From positions 1 through 7,735 of the forward strand of contig DDCV01000045.1 in the NCBI GenBank assembly GCA_002335845.1: a stretch of 7,735 nt of DNA, given 5' to 3'. The translations under genes and the position numbers were made by a program. Source of the stretch: Rickettsiales bacterium UBA1997. Lineage in GTDB: Bacteria > Pseudomonadota > Alphaproteobacteria > Rickettsiales > UBA1997. This document shows positions 5,034 to 7,735 of this stretch, in pieces. Under the pieces are notes generated by a model. It searched no databases. It had not been told where the DNA came from and worked only from the letters and a program-made list of their open reading frames with translations. Within the stretch, counting starts at the first letter, position 1; every line of letters begins with the position of its first letter.

Positions 5034-6800
5034 TTAGAGCGCTTTGCCACCTTTACCCTCTAACTTAATTGCTGAGCTAGCACCTCTTAAGCCTGAAGAA
5101 GGCGGCAAGTCTCTCTCAATATTTTCTTGTTTTGTCGGAATGCTATCAGGACTAGATCCAGCTTCAACCCCTGATTCTTGTGAATTAGAGCGAATTTGTG
5201 CTTCTTGTGGGTAGAATTGATCTTTTTTATCTTTTAATTTTAATCTGGCATCTTTTATATCAAACTTTAGTGAACCTAACAGTCCGTCATAATATCCTGT
5301 AATAATATCTTCATTCATAAAGCAAAACTTTGGGGTTTCTATATCCTTATTTTGTGTAATTTGCATAAAAGAATTATATATCTCATCACTCGACATCAAA
5401 ACTAACTTCATAATTACATCGATACCGTAATCCTGATCTAATAATTCTGTACCGCTAGATTCAAGAAGACTTGCAAAAGTTTTATGATCCTGTTTTTTTA
5501 GACAACATTTTATCATGTTAGAAAACTCTAAAACAAACTTTGATTCTTCTTTACTTGATTTATTAGATTTATCTAAAATAATCTTTAGCTCGTTATCGCT
5601 AATTTCTTTTTGATATTTATAAATTTTTCTTATTTCATAAAGATTTAAACCTTCTTGATCTAGATATCTTAATTCTTTTGGTTGCCAATCGGGAAATTTT
5701 TCTTTAACATCATTAAAAGCCTCACCAACAATTTGTTTTGCTTGCACTTTATCGCCTCCAATTAATTCACAAGCTACATAATTATATTTTGCCCAATTTA
5801 AGATCCCTAGCTTATCTCTAGCATCTCTTGATAATTGGCCAATTAATCTTTGTTTAACATTGTCCAAATCCCAACCTTCTTGCTTTACTTTTGAAGTCAT
5901 ATCAAAAATATTTTTACCAAGCCAAGATCCCGTGCAGATAATTGGTAAATCATTGCGCTCTTGATTGAAATCAGAATATGCCTTTGGGCCAGAAAGAATT
6001 ACAGTATCTCTTTGATGTCTTTTTAGTCCTGATAAACCATAGCGAGTTATATTCCTAACCCGCTTTTCATATCCATTATCAATTGCTTGGCAAATCCTAT
6101 CGCAAACTTGATTAATCTGAGGACAATTTGATTCTTTGGCAAAGATAATACTATTTGCATTCTTATTAACAACAAAATCCCCTCTATCTTGACCAAGATC
6201 AAACAATCCACCAGCGCCATCAATCCAACTGATTTGATCTCGACTCTGTTGTCTTTTTGTTATCTCGAATTTTAGAAAGTTAATTTTTTTATCTCCATCT
6301 ACTATCCCAGATAATTTAGGATTAATAACTAATATGTCATCGGTATCCTCATAAAGACCACCAAATTTTTTGATAATTAAAGCTCTAGAAAAATCCGATC
6401 TTCGACCATAATCAGGAAAAAGCTCTTCAGGATCGGGGAAGATGTAAGGTAGAAAATCATATTCTTTGCCTTCTTTGGTTTTGTGTTTAAAAAAATCAGC
6501 ACCAAAACCAATATTTTGCCAATCTTCTTGCTTAAGATTCTTTAAGTTTATTATTTCGTAACCATATTCTTGAGCAAAAGACTTTTCTTCTTCGTTGGCA
6601 TCATGATCGGTCCAAATTATTTTTTTGAATTTCTTATTTGGTGGCGATGGATGGGCTAGATCAATTTCAAGAGATGCTTCAACTAAGTTTTGTTTAATTT
6701 CTTGACGAGTTAAAAAAGAATCTCCGAACCAAATTTTATGAAGAATATAAGGTGCAGTACCTGCTTGAGAAATTTCTGATAAAAATTGCTTTTGGCGCAT
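5034..6800 (-). CDS. DXD glycosyltransferase (GT32/GT44-like) with unknown C-terminal region
   Basis: The protein has 588 aa. The N-terminal part matches sugar-binding DXD glycosyltransferases and the TcdA/TcdB-type catalytic fold. ILHKIWFGD (19-27) is the typical first strand, IIWTDHD (61-67) the second. RRSDFSRALIIKKFGGLYED (133-152) runs into the metal/nucleotide-sugar DXD motif EDTDD (151-155), and ILSGPKAYSDF (268-278) is the equivalent of the family's (T/S)GP segment. Residues from about 310 to 530 are mostly charged, helical-looking sequence I cannot assign. The tail (about 531-588) is rich in S, P, E, G and Q, likely disordered, and ends with lysines. There is no signal peptide or membrane segment. 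The fold and tail resemble host-directed effectors, and a type IV-secreted toxin-like role is a reasonable inference, not shown here. An O-antigen/LPS role is the alternative. The first Met is used; no Shine-Dalgarno sequence is visible. It lies 50 nt behind the peptidase gene on the same strand. Confidence 0.85.
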   Translation of the reverse strand: MRQKQFLSEISQAGTAPYILHKIWFGDSFLTRQEIKQNLVEASLEIDLAHPSPPNKKFKKIIWTDHDANEEEKSFAQEYGYEIINLKNLKQEDWQNIGFGADFFKHKTKEGKEYDFLPYIFPDPEELFPDYGRRSDFSRALIIKKFGGLYEDTDDILVINPKLSGIVDGDKKINFLKFEITKRQQSRDQISWIDGAGGLFDLGQDRGDFVVNKNANSIIFAKESNCPQINQVCDRICQAIDNGYEKRVRNITRYGLSGLKRHQRDTVILSGPKAYSDFNQERNDLPIICTGSWLGKNIFDMTSKVKQEGWDLDNVKQRLIGQLSRDARDKLGILNWAKYNYVACELIGGDKVQAKQIVGEAFNDVKEKFPDWQPKELRYLDQEGLNLYEIRKIYKYQKEISDNELKIILDKSNKSSKEESKFVLEFSNMIKCCLKKQDHKTFASLLESSGTELLDQDYGIDVIMKLVLMSSDEIYNSFMQITQNKDIETPKFCFMNEDIITGYYDGLLGSLKFDIKDARLKLKDKKDQFYPQEAQIRSNSQESGVEAGSSPDSIPTKQENIERDLPPSSGLRGASSAIKLEGKGGKAL

Positions 6801-6839
6801 GTTTTATTATTTAATTAAATATGCGCCATATTGTAACAA
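6794..6839 (-). promoter_or_regulatory. Inverted repeat and weak promoter at the glycosyltransferase start
   Basis: GGCGCAT (6794-6800) and ATGCGCC (6821-6827) are perfect 7-bp inverted copies separated by 20 bp of pure A/T. The first copy contains the start codon of the glycosyltransferase. On the minus strand TTGTTA (complement of 6834-6839) and TAATTA (6812-6817) are spaced 16 bp and could be a promoter with a very short leader. ATATG-CGC-CATAT (6820-6832) lies between them and could bind a regulator. All of this is pattern only; co-transcription with the peptidase is equally possible. Confidence 0.25.
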
Positions 6840-6850
6840 TTTTTTAACTT

Positions 6851-7735
6851 CTAAGCAAGTTGTAATTTTTTGACATCGCCAATAGCAGCGAATGTTTGCT
6901 TTGAGCTTGAAAATATTTCTTGAGCTAAGTTAGCGATGTCTTTTTGTGAGAATTGCTGCACTTTTTTCATTATTTCTTTGCCATCAATAAATTTATCGAA
7001 AACCAAAATATCAGAACCTAATTTTTGCATTCTTGAGCTTGTTGATTCTTGCGACATAAGCAAGCTGGCTTCAAATTGATTATTTACCCTTATCAATTCA
7101 TCATCTGTTATTTTTTGACAAATTTTTTCAATCTCAATTTTGGTAGCATCTAATAGATTTTTGACTTTATCTGGCGAAGTTCCTGCGTAAATTGCAAATA
7201 AGCCGCAATCTTGGTGGGAATAGTTAAAAGAATAGATTGAATAGGCCAAACCTAATTCTTCGCGCACATGTTGAAATAGTCTTGATGACATGCCGCCGCC
7301 TAAAATCATAGCTAGAATTTGCGCCGCATAATATCTGTCATCCTTGTAGGATAGGCCTTGATATCCTAAAACCAAATTAACTTGCTCGAGTTTTTTTTGC
7401 TTTAAAAATTGACCGCCTTGATAATTTCCCTGCTCAAAATCAGCTAATTTTTTATTACCTAAATTGGTGAAATATTTTGTACACCATTTCAATAAATCAT
7501 CTTGCTTAATATTTCCTGCAGCGGCAACGCAAATATTATCATAATTATATTGCTTGTTGATGTAATTTAGAAAATCTTGTCTTTGAAATTTCTTAATATT
7601 TTTAGTTGGCCCCAAGATAGAGCGACCCAAGGCTTGCTTGGGATAAGCAGCTTCATGAAAATAGTCAAAAACAATATCATCTGGAGTGTCATTGGTCATG
7701 GCGATTTCTTGCAAAATCACCCCCCTTTCTTTTTC
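6851..7735 (-). CDS. M16 family zinc metallopeptidase (processing-peptidase-like), 5' end outside window
   Basis: The visible 294 residues are the C-terminal two thirds or so of an M16 (pitrilysin / mitochondrial processing peptidase-like) protein of usual length about 420. The in-frame GTG at 7718-7720 is not the start: the frame stays open to the window edge, and the five codons before it (EKERG) continue the family consensus E-R-x-V-I-L-x-E-I, the region of the third zinc-ligand glutamate. The HxxEH motif must lie beyond 7735. Next come TPDDIVFDYF (17-26), ALGRSILGP (35-43), and the second M16 domain with LGGGMSSRLFQHVREELGLA (145-164) followed by YS, the signature of the C-terminal lobe that closes the chamber. 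Bacterial relatives degrade or process peptides and are conserved in Rickettsiales. The stop is TAG (complement of 6851-6853). The glycosyltransferase follows after 50 nt with no terminator between. Confidence 0.93.
   Translation of the reverse strand, partial: EKERGVILQEIAMTNDTPDDIVFDYFHEAAYPKQALGRSILGPTKNIKKFQRQDFLNYINKQYNYDNICVAAAGNIKQDDLLKWCTKYFTNLGNKKLADFEQGNYQGGQFLKQKKLEQVNLVLGYQGLSYKDDRYYAAQILAMILGGGMSSRLFQHVREELGLAYSIYSFNYSHQDCGLFAIYAGTSPDKVKNLLDATKIEIEKICQKITDDELIRVNNQFEASLLMSQESTSSRMQKLGSDILVFDKFIDGKEIMKKVQQFSQKDIANLAQEIFSSSKQTFAAIGDVKKLQLA

Noticed and set aside
7718..7720. GTG as the start codon of the M16 peptidase
   Set aside because: The frame continues to the window edge, the upstream codons match the family consensus, and the protein would lack its HxxEH domain.

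Overview
The window is AT-rich (roughly one third G+C by eye) with compact housekeeping genes. HemF, TyrS, a PfkB-family sugar/nucleoside kinase, a short-chain dehydrogenase and an M16 processing-peptidase-like protease together suggest an alphaproteobacterium, probably Rickettsiales-like and host-associated. Supporting signs are the low G+C, start codons without a visible Shine-Dalgarno sequence, decaying coding sequence, and a glycosyltransferase that resembles secreted effectors. The lineage is inferred from gene content and base composition; no rRNA or other marker gene is present.

Left block (1-3957). A short G+C-rich segment with hairpins (1-56) precedes hemF on the minus strand. hemF and tyrS diverge from a 45-bp gap. 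tyrS and a PfkB-family kinase form a tight plus-strand pair (7-nt gap). The kinase converges on a minus-strand short-chain dehydrogenase, and the two stop codons overlap by 4 nt.

Middle block (3958-5033). This is the least ordinary part. A 307-bp divergent intergenic region holds a 45-nt inverted repeat and then a 171-bp element. The element has near-perfect 20-bp terminal inverted repeats, possible TA flanks and a strong hairpin at its centre, so it looks like a miniature transposable element. A consensus TATAAT at its right edge may drive a small unknown gene (4265-4606). That gene contains an A_AAA_AAA heptamer in the phase of a -1 frameshift site, with an open -1 frame beyond it, and is followed by a clear intrinsic terminator. 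Next, on the minus strand, come tRNA-Leu(GAG) with encoded CCA and an apparent frameshifted relic of a small gene, possibly YciI-like.

Right block (5034-7735). On the minus strand, an M16 metallopeptidase gene cut by the window edge is followed after 50 nt by a 588-aa protein. The latter has a DXD glycosyltransferase domain of the GT32/GT44 (sugar-binding DXD / TcdA-TcdB) type and a long C-terminal region of unknown function ending in a disordered tail. It is the best candidate in the window for a host-interaction protein.

The housekeeping genes serve separate pathways: haem synthesis, tRNA charging, nucleoside/sugar phosphorylation and redox. I see no multigene system here. The notable signals are the inverted-repeat element acting as a possible mobile promoter, the frameshift-prone small gene, and the decaying reading frame behind the glycosyltransferase.
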